Positions 1 to 8,703 of a stretch of DNA of 38,624 bases are shown here, piece after piece (positions within the stretch are counted from its first letter, which is position 1; each line of letters begins with the position of its first letter). The DNA comes from Paracoccaceae bacterium (GTDB lineage: Bacteria; Pseudomonadota; Alphaproteobacteria; Rhodobacterales; Rhodobacteraceae), in assembly GCA_020628545.1 (NCBI GenBank), contig JAHDEX010000040.1, forward strand, positions 1 to 38,624. Reading direction: 5' to 3'. A model generated the notes under the pieces. That model made no database searches. It was given only the letters and a program-made list of their open reading frames with translations, and was not told where the DNA came from. The position numbers and the translations under genes are program-made.

Positions 1-64
1 CAAGGATATGCTTCCACTGAACGAGTTGTTTGTTGAAACCATGCCGGAGGGTTGCGCCGCCTAG
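1..64 (+). CDS. 3' end of an unknown gene cut by the window edge
   Basis: A reading frame is open from the window edge to a TAG at 62-64 and gives the last 20 residues, ending in PEGCAA. I do not recognise the product. The stop overlaps the GTG start of the next gene (TAGTG), a pattern typical of translational coupling, which is the main reason for believing this short frame is real. An alternative is that it is merely leader sequence. Confidence 0.4.
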   Translation, partial: KDMLPLNELFVETMPEGCAA

Positions 65-542
65 TGCTAGACTACACGACCAATCGGATTTGGTCCGATC
101 AGTACCTCCCAGAAGTAAAAAGACAGATTGGGGCGCACCTCCTGAAGGTCGCCCCTGACGATTTGGACCAACAGCAAGCGACCGACTTGCTGATGCTCGA
201 TGCCAAAGACATGCGGGTGGCTGTCCGCATCCGCAGACCTGGCTATCACTCTCGCTATCCACATGAGTTCACCATCCGCTCAAAGCTGCCTTCAGGAGCT
301 CCCACAGAGCTTGCAAAGGTGGTCAATGGCCACGGCGACTGGATGTTCTACGGTCACGCCTCAGAAGACGGCCACGGACTAGAGAACTGGTGGTTGATCG
401 ACCTCAAGGCCTTCCGCGCGGGGCTCATCAGGCACGCGCAGAATGGGTATCGGATAAGACCAATCCTGATGGGTCAGCGTTCAAGTGGTTTGATGTCAGG
501 TCGTTTCCGGCGGAGCCGCCGTTGGTGGTGGCCAGGGGGTGA
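64..542 (+). pseudogene. unknown accessory protein, frameshifted near its 3' end
   Basis: The probable start is GTG 64, overlapping the upstream TAG, with GGAGGG at 46-51 as ribosome binding site; TTG 52 is the other possibility. The protein is soluble, rich in charged residues, and has a central stretch with DQQQATD and later GDWMFYGHA. I do not recognise the family; it has the feel of an uncharacterised phage or mobile-element protein. From about position 454 the frame becomes unnaturally Arg/Trp-rich. In the neighbouring frame the same DNA gives a normal-looking tail (DKTNPDGSAFKWFDVRSFP...), ending at TGA 540-542. Restoring one G at CGGAT (to CGGGAT) joins the two into about 159 residues. 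As sequenced, the frame instead runs on to 570. Either a real frameshift or a base-call error explains this. Its 3' end overlaps the convergent ATPase gene. Confidence 0.55.
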
Positions 543-1953
543 GATTATCAAAAGCTTCATTCGGTATTGAGGCAGTCGTGCAGTAAGCTTGTTTCTCGTG
601 GGTAGGTGTTTTTGGAAAGGCAAGACTGAGAGTGCGATCATGAACCATCGGTGATAGATATTCATTTCTCAAAGAGTTAGGCTGCCTGGAGACAAGTTCA
701 GCGATGCACTGGACGGTTACATAGTGACCGCTGCAAACTGCCTTTAGAACTTCCCGCATGACATCGCGGTCGAGCTTGCCCTTCGTTCTCGGTTCGTTGG
801 CCATTTCAAGTAGACGCTGCTTAAGGCCAGTTGAGAGCACTTGAAGGTTATCGAGCAGCGGCAGCGGCAGCTGCTCCACCAACAAATAACCCTGATTATC
901 TCGGTTAGATTCTTTGGCGGGCTTCCGCTCCGACATAACTGAGGAGCGGTCAACCAAATCTGAGGAGCTAGGTTTGATACCTGAGGAGCTGCTACTTTGA
1001 TTTGATCGGCCAATTTCCCTCAGCATATCACTTTCGAAGCTGGGATCAGGAGGTCCAAAAACGTCGTCGGCAGAAGGCATTTCTCTGTCAGGCAAGTGGT
1101 ACACAGCACCTCGACCACCGCCTGTTGAAACAAGATACCCGAGCTGTACTAGATGTTGAAGCGACCTGGAAACTTCGACCGGATGGTTAGAAGAAACAGA
1201 ACAGAGGCGCGCATGACTCACAGTTCCTTCAATGCTTGCAAGTGCCACCGCCGCCCGCTCGTCGGCTGACAAAGAGTCGAAGTCGCTTCCAAGTTTGCTC
1301 CTAAGCTTGTCCATTTCTGCAGATGGGAACAGGTCAACCATTCTAAGTTCAAGAATAGTCTGGTTGTTTGGCTTCAACTTCTCGGTCAAGTTAGGAGGGT
1401 TCCAATGCTGAGATTCCCAGCCCTGAAAAATCTTGGGAATGCCTGTACCCGCCTGCTCCCCGAGCCCAACCATCCTTAGCATTTTGTGGATTGTGCGGTT
1501 TCGACAGTCGTGCTCGCCGCCCTGCTTAGCAATTTCCAAAGGTACTCTCATCAAGCCAGGATTCCGGAAGCCAAACATGTCAGGCCGCTTAACAACCAAA
1601 ACCGAAGCTCGGTCACTATAGTCTGCGTGGGCAATCGCATTGGCCAAAGCTTCTCTGAGGGCGATGTGAACTATCGTCTCTTCCTTCCTCTCGCCAGCGT
1701 CTAGCTGAAATGGAACCTTCAAATCAGCGGTCAACTTTAAGTAAACGCGGCGATAAAAATCATACAGATTGCCCGACCACTTACCGTCCAGAGTCAGTCG
1801 ATCAATCCAGCGGCGCTCCGTCTTCGCTTCTGGCCTTTCCTGATAATCCAGCATGAAATTCGGGAGAATTTCTTGAATTGAAACGAAACTGCCGAACATC
1901 AGCAAGCCAGCCAACGTAAGCCATGTCTCTCCAGTTGACCGGTCATCCCTCAT
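496..1953 (-). pseudogene. C-terminal part of split AlbA_2 / RecG-like ATP-binding protein
   Basis: This half carries a GHKL-type ATP-binding region of the HATPase_c_4 / RecG-like group: REALANAIAHADYS, then FGFRNPG and GLGEQAGTGIPKIF, in the usual order for AlbA_2-domain putative DNA-binding proteins. A winged-helix-like stretch and a Ser-rich linker with a heptad repeat follow. The C-terminus has the family-like ending (YLSPMV..., HEKQAYC). It is in a different frame from the N-terminal half. ATG 1953 overlaps the upstream TGA as ATGA, so it could still be translated by reinitiation; the open frame itself extends up to 1998. The last ~17 residues run into the convergent gene and look like read-through of a non-native tail. 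Such proteins are known in mobile elements and some defence loci; a role here cannot be assigned. Confidence 0.6.
939..989 (-). repeat. three copies of a 21-bp-spaced motif inside the ATPase linker
   Basis: CTGAGGAGC occurs at 939, 960 and 981 (plus-strand coordinates), exactly 21 bp apart. In the coding frame this gives three successive seven-residue units beginning Ser-Ser in the linker between the ATP-binding region and the C-terminal part. Confidence 0.7.
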
Positions 1954-2576
1954 TCGCCCAACTGGCGCATGAACTTTTCGTCGCTCAGAGTGTTCCAAGG
2001 ATGACCTGGGTCGCGATTCCCGAATACTTGCCGATAAGAGACAACCGTTTCAAGGCTCAGATCACCAAAGCCGTAACCAACAAGAATTTGGTCATCCCGA
2101 CTATCTTCGACTGATTCAGCAATGAGACGGCGAACCTCTTCATCCGTCAGGGGCAAGTCGCTTTCATCAAAGCGTCGGAATGTATTGCCATCAAAGGGGT
2201 TCTTAGTGAGATGTACAGGCTGCTTCTGTCTAGGCGCCCTCGGCACATTGACCGAAAGGCAAACCTTGCCTGCGACATGAACTTCAGTAATGTCGCGCTC
2301 TGATAGCAAGTTCGTACTAACTTGCGACAAGTTATTGAGGCCGCTGATTAATTCAGATTTTACTTTTCTTAGGTTAGGGATGCCTTCGAGTTCAAAGGCC
2401 TGCTTTTTTTCTCTGACCCCTAAAAGAATGGTTCCACCTTCTGTGTTCGCGAATGCGGAGTATGTGGGCCAGAAGTCCTTCGGGAGTGAACCTTTGCCAT
2501 CACGACCCAAGGCAAGCTTGCATTCAAGATTAACGGTCTCTTTAAGAAGGCGAATGTCTTCAGGCGTCTCTATCAT
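1950..2576 (-). pseudogene. N-terminal AlbA_2 domain of the same split protein
   Basis: The product (about 208 residues from ATG 2576; a TTG at 2612 is an alternative) shows the AlbA_2/Schlafen-type pattern: an LECKLALG strand, then FANTEGGTILLGV, then a later VHLTKNPFDGNTFRRFDESD segment typical of this family. It ends abruptly at TGA 1950-1952 just after FMRQLGE, exactly where relatives continue with W-R-x-D-R-x-T-G. The continuation is present one frame away in the downstream half. Reading TGGAGG in place of the present TGAGG restores a single protein of about 690 residues with LGEWRDDRSTG at the junction. I read this as one gene broken by loss of one G, though a genuine two-polypeptide arrangement via the ATGA overlap is possible. 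Confidence 0.6.
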
Positions 2577-2708
2577 TGGCAGCACTTTCAATCGCTGATC
2601 GAGTTTCCACAACCATCCAGATTAGCAGTTGAGATTCCAAGTCGATTATTCGTGCCCCAAAGATAACTACCTAAGCAGCCCAAGGTGGACAAAAAGGTGG
2701 TTAGGAGA

Positions 2709-2724
2709 TATCAGCATACTGATA
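2709..2724. repeat. inverted repeat in AT-rich DNA beside the tRNA
   Basis: TATCAG and CTGATA form a perfect 6-bp inverted repeat with a 4-base spacer, within a strikingly AT-rich stretch (about 2700-2760) between the split ATPase gene and the tRNA. It may be a protein-binding site; no function can be assigned. The rest of the 182-base gap 2577-2758 shows no gene. Confidence 0.4.
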
Positions 2725-2758
2725 AGATATTGTTATTTAAAATAAATATAGGATTAAT

Positions 2759-2834
2759 TGGTGCCTCAAGAGGGACTCGAACCCCCGACCTTGTCCTTAC
2801 GAAGGACCTGCTCTACCAGCTGAGCTATTGAGGC
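2759..2834 (-). tRNA. tRNA-Thr(CGU)
   Basis: On the minus strand the acceptor arms GCCTCAA / TTGAGGC pair. There is a D-arm with AGCTGGTAGA, an anticodon stem GTCC/GGAC around loop TTCGTAA giving anticodon CGT (CGU), and a T-arm GGGGG-TTCGAGT-CCCTC. Discriminator A and an encoded CCA complete the 76-base gene. The accessory segment begins directly after its 3' end, as expected if the 3' half of this tRNA serves as an integration site. Confidence 0.95.
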
Positions 2835-2922
2835 GTCTGGGGCCGCGCTGGACCCTGCATTCCATTTGCTACGCGACGCGTAACGGCGCGGGGTTTAGCA
2901 TCCCGTGTAGCGGCGGGGAAGC

Positions 2923-4404
2923 CTATTTTTGATCCGCGGACGCAGGTTCCTTAACATCGTCGGCTTCGACATCGATCACGTCGGCATCGTTCCCCGTGGT
3001 CGCGTCAGCATCGCCCTCATTCTTGCCAAGTTGCCCCACGATCAGAGGAAGCATTTCCGTGCCAGATGGCATAGCAACGTCTGACTTTGCCGGCGTTGTC
3101 CAAGCCAAAGTATCAAACGAAGAGCAGCTATCGCACACCGGCGCCCAAGCGGGGTGGACATGTCCGCAGTTTGAGCAAACCCACTGCGGTCCGCGCGATG
3201 CTGTCAGCGCTTTTGTAAGCCATCCACGCACAACGTCGTCGTCCGCACCTGCGCCTCTTTCGATTGCGGCCATAAGTGTCAAACTCCGTGCCGTCGGCAG
3301 CTCATCAACAAGATTGCCAATGGCGCGTTTCGCCTCTGGAAAATCTTCTGCAGCTACGTAGAGCTCTGCAAGCAGCATCTTCGTTTCCGGATGATCAGGC
3401 AGCAGCTTTGTCAAAGCACGGAACCGCTTGATCCGTTCTGCCGGGCTTTCATTCGGGGCGATCTCGGCAAAGACGGCGGCAAGATCAGGATGCGGGTTTG
3501 CTGTCCAAGCCTTCGTAAGAACCCGTGTTGCATAGCGCGCGTTGCCTTGGGCGATGTAACTTCTGGCAGCCATGACAGCCGCCGGGATCAAATCAGGCGA
3601 CAGACGGTTTGCGTCAATCGCGCCCTGCTGCGCTTTCGCCTCTTCCCCATCGATAACCATGTCTTTGGCTTCCGAAAGGGCGAGCACCGCGTCACGACGC
3701 TTGTGCACATCACGCGGCAAGCCGCCAGAGCTCAACTTTGCATTCAGCGTCTCGCGCGCACCTTTCCAGTCTTCCTGTTCAGCCTGGAGCTTCAACAAGA
3801 CATCTTGAGTTTCTGAATGCCGCGGCTTCAGCGCAAAGGCTTTTTGGGCCAGCTTGATCGCCATGTCCGTTTCGCCCGCTTCAAGCTTTTGCTTCAGAAT
3901 TCCCCTGACACCAACAAAACGCGTCGAGTCGTCTTCCAGCAGCTTCCGATAGGTTTGTTCGGCCTTTCGCTTATCGCCTGCCAGTTCCGCCGCTTGCGCC
4001 GTCAACAAGTTGGTTAGTTTGGGGCTATTGAGATATTTTTCCGCACGAGAGGCTTTGGTCATCGCCAAATGACCTTCGCCTGACGCGAGCGCCATCATCC
4101 CTTCGGACAAGGCCTCATATCCCTTCCGTTCACGATTGCGGTCAAAGTAACGCGAGATGGCAGTCTCATCACCATTGAGGAATTTGAACGTCGCGACGGC
4201 AAGCTTCAGAAGTTTCAAGCCAATCCAGACCAAAACGATAAAGGCGAGGGCGGCAAAGACCAGTTGCAACACCGACAGGCTTAACTCGCTCCCGCCGATT
4301 TCGATTGTGGCGCCGCCTTCGACCTTGAGAAGTTCCGTCGCACCAAAGGTCAATGCTGTGATGGCGGCAATAAAAACGAGTATCTTAATCAGGGACCAAA
4401 GCAT
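2923..4404 (-). CDS. hemY: HemY-like TPR membrane protein with C-terminal zinc ribbon
   Basis: The N-terminus has two membrane segments (about residues 4-22 and 43-66) followed by tetratricopeptide-like helices, the organisation of the proteobacterial HemY family. This is not the protoporphyrinogen oxidase also called HemY; its exact role in haem or envelope function is unsettled. Near residue 410 there is a CxxC...CxxC pair (CSNC, then CDSC), a rubredoxin-like zinc ribbon, then an acidic tail. ATG 4404 sits 8 bases after GAAGG; a GTG at 4407 is an alternative. It starts 11 bases beyond the stop of the mitofilin-like gene and is the last gene of the hemD cluster, with the tRNA downstream. Confidence 0.85.
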   Translation of the reverse strand: MLWSLIKILVFIAAITALTFGATELLKVEGGATIEIGGSELSLSVLQLVFAALAFIVLVWIGLKLLKLAVATFKFLNGDETAISRYFDRNRERKGYEALSEGMMALASGEGHLAMTKASRAEKYLNSPKLTNLLTAQAAELAGDKRKAEQTYRKLLEDDSTRFVGVRGILKQKLEAGETDMAIKLAQKAFALKPRHSETQDVLLKLQAEQEDWKGARETLNAKLSSGGLPRDVHKRRDAVLALSEAKDMVIDGEEAKAQQGAIDANRLSPDLIPAAVMAARSYIAQGNARYATRVLTKAWTANPHPDLAAVFAEIAPNESPAERIKRFRALTKLLPDHPETKMLLAELYVAAEDFPEAKRAIGNLVDELPTARSLTLMAAIERGAGADDDVVRGWLTKALTASRGPQWVCSNCGHVHPAWAPVCDSCSSFDTLAWTTPAKSDVAMPSGTEMLPLIVGQLGKNEGDADATTGNDADVIDVEADDVKEPASADQK

Positions 4405-4415
4405 CACATGCGCCT

Positions 4416-5789
4416 TCAGTTAACGTTCAAAGAAAGGGAGATGTCGTCAGCGGCATTTACCGCAGCAAGACGGGTTTCGGCTGTTGCCACCCATTCTGCC
4501 AGATTTGCCTTTGCGACATCCGGCAAAGCCGCGATTTCATCCAGCGCTTCCTGCAACTTGCCCTCGCGCACCGCGGCCTGGGTCCGCGACAAAATCGCGT
4601 CCGCATCGTCCCCTTCACGGGGTGCCACTGATCGCACATTCAGTTGTTCGCGCAGGAATGCCCCAAAGGCCGTGGCCTCTTCACCAGATGCACCTCCGGC
4701 GCGGGCGTCCGCAAGCGCGGCTCGAGCGGCGTCTGGGAAGGCCGCCTGTAACCCGGCGAGGGTCGGGGCGCCTTCCGCAACCGCGGTCAGGGCGTCCGGA
4801 ACAGGTTCGCCCAGCGCATCTTCCAGATCCTGCAAAGCGGCCTGCATCGGTTCTCCGTCGGTCAGACTGGTCTGCACTTGTGCCAGCGCGGTGCGGACTT
4901 GCGCGGCGCGGGCCGCATCAAGTGCTGCCTGTTCAATCGCTTCGGCTTCCGCACGTGTCGACTCAAGCTGGGCCAAAGCCGCCCCGGCCTGTTCCTCCAC
5001 CTGGCTGCGCAACTCATCCAACTCTCGCTGGTAGGCCTCCAGCGCTGAGTCCTGCAACGTGCCGTCGCTGCTTGGCTGTTTTTCGAGGGTCACGAGGCGT
5101 TCATCGAATGCAGCGATCTGCGCATTCACGTTCTCAAGGTCAGCCGTGATCTGGTCACGTAAAGAGGTGATTTCCTCTGTTACCGGCGTCAAATCAACGC
5201 TCTCCGCCTCCGCCGGGAGGGCGGCGATTTGATCTTTGAGCGATGCAACCTCGGCCGAGTTTGCCGCAACGCTTTCATTCAATCCCGGCTCTGCCCGGGG
5301 CAACATGTAATAGGCAACAGCAAAGCCAATCCCGGCAGCGATCAATCCGCCCAACAATGCCGGCAACAACACACTGTTGGAGGCAGAGTCCTGATGCCGT
5401 GGCGCAATCGATGCAGAGTCGGTGTGTTCCGGAACGGTTTCATCGTTCAGATCATCATCCAAATCAGGCTCAGGCGTTTCCGTCTCACCCTGCGCGGCCA
5501 TCAGATTGGCAGACGCCTCTTCGACCGTGGGGAGCGGTTCATCATCGCTTGTGGATGTTTCGTCAGCGTCCTCAGTTGGCGCTTCCGCATCCGCCGAAGG
5601 CTCGTCCGTGTCCGTTGAAGACTCATCCGTTTTCTCGTCAGAGATATCAGCGGTTTCTTCGATCTCAGCCACAACATCATCAACCGCGTCTTCTGCGACT
5701 ATTTCGGAGTCAGTGACGGCTTCATTGACTGTTTCGTCAGACGTTTTTGGGGTGCTTTTGGATTGTTGCGTTTTGCGTTTTTTGGCCAA
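4416..5789 (-). CDS. mitofilin/Mic60-like inner membrane protein
   Basis: The product has a long acidic, low-complexity N-terminal part (about 130 residues, rich in Asp, Glu, Thr, Ser), one membrane segment (LLPALLGGLIAAGIGFAVAYY), and a long predicted coiled coil. The C-terminal helical domain is like the alphaproteobacterial COG4223/mitofilin family. Genes of this family lie beside haem genes in alphaproteobacteria and are regarded as relatives of mitochondrial Mic60. Start choice: AGGGGG lies seven bases before TTG 5789 (giving MAKKRKTQQ...) but only one base before the in-frame ATG 5795; an ATG at 5837 is also possible. I prefer TTG 5789. It follows hemD by about 76 bases on the same strand. 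Confidence 0.8.
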   Translation of the reverse strand: MAKKRKTQQSKSTPKTSDETVNEAVTDSEIVAEDAVDDVVAEIEETADISDEKTDESSTDTDEPSADAEAPTEDADETSTSDDEPLPTVEEASANLMAAQGETETPEPDLDDDLNDETVPEHTDSASIAPRHQDSASNSVLLPALLGGLIAAGIGFAVAYYMLPRAEPGLNESVAANSAEVASLKDQIAALPAEAESVDLTPVTEEITSLRDQITADLENVNAQIAAFDERLVTLEKQPSSDGTLQDSALEAYQRELDELRSQVEEQAGAALAQLESTRAEAEAIEQAALDAARAAQVRTALAQVQTSLTDGEPMQAALQDLEDALGEPVPDALTAVAEGAPTLAGLQAAFPDAARAALADARAGGASGEEATAFGAFLREQLNVRSVAPREGDDADAILSRTQAAVREGKLQEALDEIAALPDVAKANLAEWVATAETRLAAVNAADDISLSLNVN

Positions 5790-5865
5790 TGTCATGCCCC
5801 CTAGTGAAATATCACGCCCGACTCTTGCCGCCGACACATAAACTTAGACCGCGAGGGGGTGGTCC

Positions 5866-6585
5866 TCAAGGCGTGTTCGGGTCAGATACCGCGTCATATG
5901 CTGCTAAAGTAGCTGCAATCATTCCTGATTTATCTGGGGAATTTGCAGTAACCACAGCCTTGACAGGCCAATCGCCCGCGACGGCAGCAACTGCTGGGCT
6001 GATTGCCACCGCAGTCAGATTGCCGCGAATCTCAGCAGACTCGCCCAGTAATCGCGCAGACCGCGGCGAAAAGAGCGGTGCGACGAGGGAATCACTTCCC
6101 TTCAACGTCTCGATCAGTGCCTCCGTAGCTGGTTGCGGTTTTTGGGCATAAACAACCACTTCTGCGCAGTCGAAACCGGCCTGTGAAAGAGACTGCGCCA
6201 CATGCCCGGTGGCGTGTTGCCCGCGCAGGTGAAGTAGTGGTCCAAGCGGGCGTGCTTTGATGAGCATAGCGACCAGATCCGCGCTATCACTATGCGCAAT
6301 TTTTGTTGGAAACCCGGCCGACGACGCCGCATCTCCCGTTTGCTGGCCCACGCACCACGCGGTGATGTCGCGCGGGATATCCAGCGCGCCAACTTGATTA
6401 ACCGCATTGGCTGAAGTGAAGATCACATGCGCGGTCGACCTGATGTGTGTTGGTGGTGAAATCGGGACAATCTCCATCAACGGCGCAATGAGAACAGAAA
6501 GTTTGCGGCCTGCAGCACTTTGCAAATCCTCTGCAAACCGACTGGCTTGGGCTTTGGGACGCGTGATGATGATTTTGGCTGGCAC
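5866..6585 (-). CDS. hemD: uroporphyrinogen-III synthase
   Basis: HemD closes and isomerises hydroxymethylbilane to uroporphyrinogen III in tetrapyrrole synthesis. The sequence begins [20 protein letters not shown], the usual N-terminal strand and ITRP motif, and continues with [10 protein letters not shown] and later [10 protein letters not shown], both typical of this poorly conserved family. Length from GTG 6585 is 239 residues, normal for HemD. A longer frame extends to 6690, but its extra residues look like shadow sequence and would overlap tsaD. The gene is divergent from tsaD with 76 bases between starts and leads the mitofilin-like and hemY genes. Confidence 0.9.
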   Translation of the reverse strand: MPAKIIITRPKAQASRFAEDLQSAAGRKLSVLIAPLMEIVPISPPTHIRSTAHVIFTSANAVNQVGALDIPRDITAWCVGQQTGDAASSAGFPTKIAHSDSADLVAMLIKARPLGPLLHLRGQHATGHVAQSLSQAGFDCAEVVVYAQKPQPATEALIETLKGSDSLVAPLFSPRSARLLGESAEIRGNLTAVAISPAVAAVAGDWPVKAVVTANSPDKSGMIAATLAAYDAVSDPNTP

Positions 6586-6661
6586 GCGTGCTGCGCCCTT
6601 CGCATTGTTTCGGTGTCGCGGCAGTGTTACCTGCCACGCATCAACACACAACAGGCCACCC

Positions 6662-7744
6662 ATGTCTGCCGCACTTACCATTCTTGGCATCGAAAGCAGT
6701 TGCGATGATACCGCAGCCGCAGTGGTGCGTGGACAGGCCGTGTTGGCATCGGTCGTTTACGGACAGACAAGCTTGCACGCAAACTTCGGCGGCGTGGTGC
6801 CAGAGATCGCTGCGCGCGCGCATGCAGAGAAGCTGGATCATTGTGTGGAAGAGGCATTGGCCACCGCCGATCTGACCCTGACGGATATGGATGGGATCGC
6901 GGTCACCGCTGGTCCGGGCCTCATTGGTGGCGTTCTGTCCGGGGTGATGTGCGCTAAGGGTCTAGCTGCGGCAACGGGATTGCCACTGATTGGCGTCAAC
7001 CACCTTGCAGGTCATGCGCTGACCCCGCGTCTGACCGATGATGTGCCCTATCCTTATCTGATGCTTTTGGTCTCTGGCGGGCATTGCCAGTATTTGATCG
7101 TGAAATCCGCCAATAATTTTCAGCGTCTTGGCGGTACGATTGACGACGCACCGGGCGAGGCCTTTGACAAAACGGCGCGGATTCTCGGACTGGCGCAACC
7201 CGGGGGACCATCGGTTGAGGCTGCCGCTCGCAATGGCGATGCAAGGCGGTTTGCGTTGCCGAAACCACTTCTGGATCGGCCGGGCTGTGACATGTCCTTC
7301 TCAGGGCTGAAGACCGCAATGCTCCGCGCGCGGGATCAGGTGGTTGCAGAAAACGGCGGGCTGACGCAACAGGACCAAGCGGACCTAAGCGCCAGTTTCC
7401 AAGCAACGGTGGCAGCCGTCTTGGTCGAAAAGTCTCGGCGCGCGATCGACGCCTATCTCGCACTCTCGCCCCCCGCTCCCACATTTGCAGTTGCCGGTGG
7501 CGTTGCTGCGAATAGCGCCATTCGCGCCGGTTTAGAGACGCTTTGCAAAGAACACGGCGCGCAGTTTACGGCACCTCCGCTTGCGCTCTGCACCGACAAC
7601 GCCGCGATGATCGCCTATGCAGGCCTGACGCGCTTGGCAGAAGGGGACATCGACGACCTTTCGCTGTCTGCCCGTCCGCGTTGGCCCTTAGACGACAGCG
7701 CTGTGCCAATGCTGGGATCCGGCAAAAAGGGGGCCAAGGCATGA
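6662..7744 (+). CDS. tsaD: tRNA t6A threonylcarbamoyltransferase subunit TsaD
   Basis: TsaD transfers the threonylcarbamoyl group to A37 of ANN-decoding tRNAs, working with TsaB and TsaE. Visible signatures are [15 protein letters not shown] at the N-terminus, [18 protein letters not shown], the metal-binding [17 protein letters not shown], and [15 protein letters not shown] 6662 gives 360 residues, the family norm; the frame is open much further upstream but that part overlaps hemD. The stop overlaps the gpsA start by four bases. The partner gene tsaE is also in this window (21448). Confidence 0.97.
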   Translation: MSAALTILGIESSCDDTAAAVVRGQAVLASVVYGQTSLHANFGGVVPEIAARAHAEKLDHCVEEALATADLTLTDMDGIAVTAGPGLIGGVLSGVMCAKGLAAATGLPLIGVNHLAGHALTPRLTDDVPYPYLMLLVSGGHCQYLIVKSANNFQRLGGTIDDAPGEAFDKTARILGLAQPGGPSVEAAARNGDARRFALPKPLLDRPGCDMSFSGLKTAMLRARDQVVAENGGLTQQDQADLSASFQATVAAVLVEKSRRAIDAYLALSPPAPTFAVAGGVAANSAIRAGLETLCKEHGAQFTAPPLALCTDNAAMIAYAGLTRLAEGDIDDLSLSARPRWPLDDSAVPMLGSGKKGAKA

Positions 7745-8703
7745 GCATCGCAGTAATTGGTGCCGGTGCTTTTGGTACGGCACTCGCAATCACATGGGCC
7801 CGCGCAGGTCACAGCGTCCACCTTTGGGGACGGGATGCCGCCGCGATGGCGGATGCTCAGATCAAGCGCGCGACACCGCGGCTTTCTGAGGCGGAACTCC
7901 CTCCGCAAGTGAATTGCACAAGTGATCTGGCAGAAGCCCTGATATCAGACACGATTGCACTTGCACTACCTGCCCAGACCTTGCGGGCATTTACACGGGC
8001 ACATGCGAGCGCTTTAAGCTCCAAGTCTTTAATTGCCTGTTGCAAGGGGATTGACCTTGAAACCATGGCCGGCCCGGTGACCAGTCTGCAAGACACCGTT
8101 CCTCATGCGACAGCAGCAATGCTGACGGGGCCAAGTTTCGCTGCGGACATCGCCAAGGGGCTCCCAACCGCGTTGACCCTCGCCTGCCAAAGCGAGGTGG
8201 AAGGAACTGCGCTGCAGACACTGCTTTCGACACAAACACTGCGGATTTATCGCACGACAGATACGATTGGCGCGGAACTTGGTGGGGCGCTCAAGAACGT
8301 CATGGCCATTGCATGTGGGATCACAATGGGCGCAGGGCTCGGCGATAGCGCCCGCGCGGCTCTGATGACCCGCGGGTTCATCGAGATGTCGGCACTTGCT
8401 GCAAAGCTTGGCGCCTCCCCTGAAACACTTGGTGGACTGTCCGGCTTTGGTGACTTGGTGCTGACGTGCACGTCCCCCCAGTCACGCAACTATCGCTATG
8501 GTTTTGCACTTGGTCAGGGACAAGTGTTCGAGAAGGGCACAACCGTCGAAGGCGTAGCGACGGCGCAATCTGTTGTCGCATTGGCCAAATCGCTTGAACT
8601 TGATTTGCCAATATGTCGAGGTGTGGCAGACGTGATCACGGGCCGCAAAGATGTGCCACAGACACTTGATGCGCTGATGGCGCGACCGTTGAAGGAGGAA
8701 TAA
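7741..8703 (+). CDS. gpsA: NAD(P)+ dependent glycerol-3-phosphate dehydrogenase
   Basis: GpsA reduces dihydroxyacetone phosphate to sn-glycerol 3-phosphate for phospholipid synthesis. The N-terminal Rossmann motif is [19 protein letters not shown], the catalytic helix has [14 protein letters not shown], and the C-terminal domain shows [20 protein letters not shown]. Length is 320 residues, typical. It starts inside the tsaD stop (ATGA) and its own stop touches the next start (TAATG), so the four genes 6662-9397 are probably one transcript with coupled translation. Confidence 0.97.
   Translation: MSIAVIGAGAFGTALAITWARAGHSVHLWGRDAAAMADAQIKRATPRLSEAELPPQVNCTSDLAEALISDTIALALPAQTLRAFTRAHASALSSKSLIACCKGIDLETMAGPVTSLQDTVPHATAAMLTGPSFAADIAKGLPTALTLACQSEVEGTALQTLLSTQTLRIYRTTDTIGAELGGALKNVMAIACGITMGAGLGDSARAALMTRGFIEMSALAAKLGASPETLGGLSGFGDLVLTCTSPQSRNYRYGFALGQGQVFEKGTTVEGVATAQSVVALAKSLELDLPICRGVADVITGRKDVPQTLDALMARPLKEE

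Noticed and set aside
1950-1960. Programmed -1 frameshift in the AlbA_2 gene
   Set aside because: No slippery heptamer of the X-XXY-YYZ type is present at the junction; loss of one base or reinitiation explains it better.
1-2758. Complete prophage or integrative element
   Set aside because: No integrase, capsid, portal or relaxase gene is visible; only an edge fragment can be claimed.
3391-4017. Plus-strand frames opposite hemY
   Set aside because: Shadows of the HemY frame without family features or start signals.
4408-5149. Long plus-strand frames rich in Ala/Ser/Arg/Pro opposite the mitofilin-like gene
   Set aside because: Low-complexity shadow of a GC-rich coiled-coil gene; composition unlike a real protein.
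6407-6661. 85-residue N-terminal extension of TsaD
   Set aside because: It overlaps hemD on the other strand, and all TsaD proteins I know begin close to the L-G-I-E-S-S-C motif.
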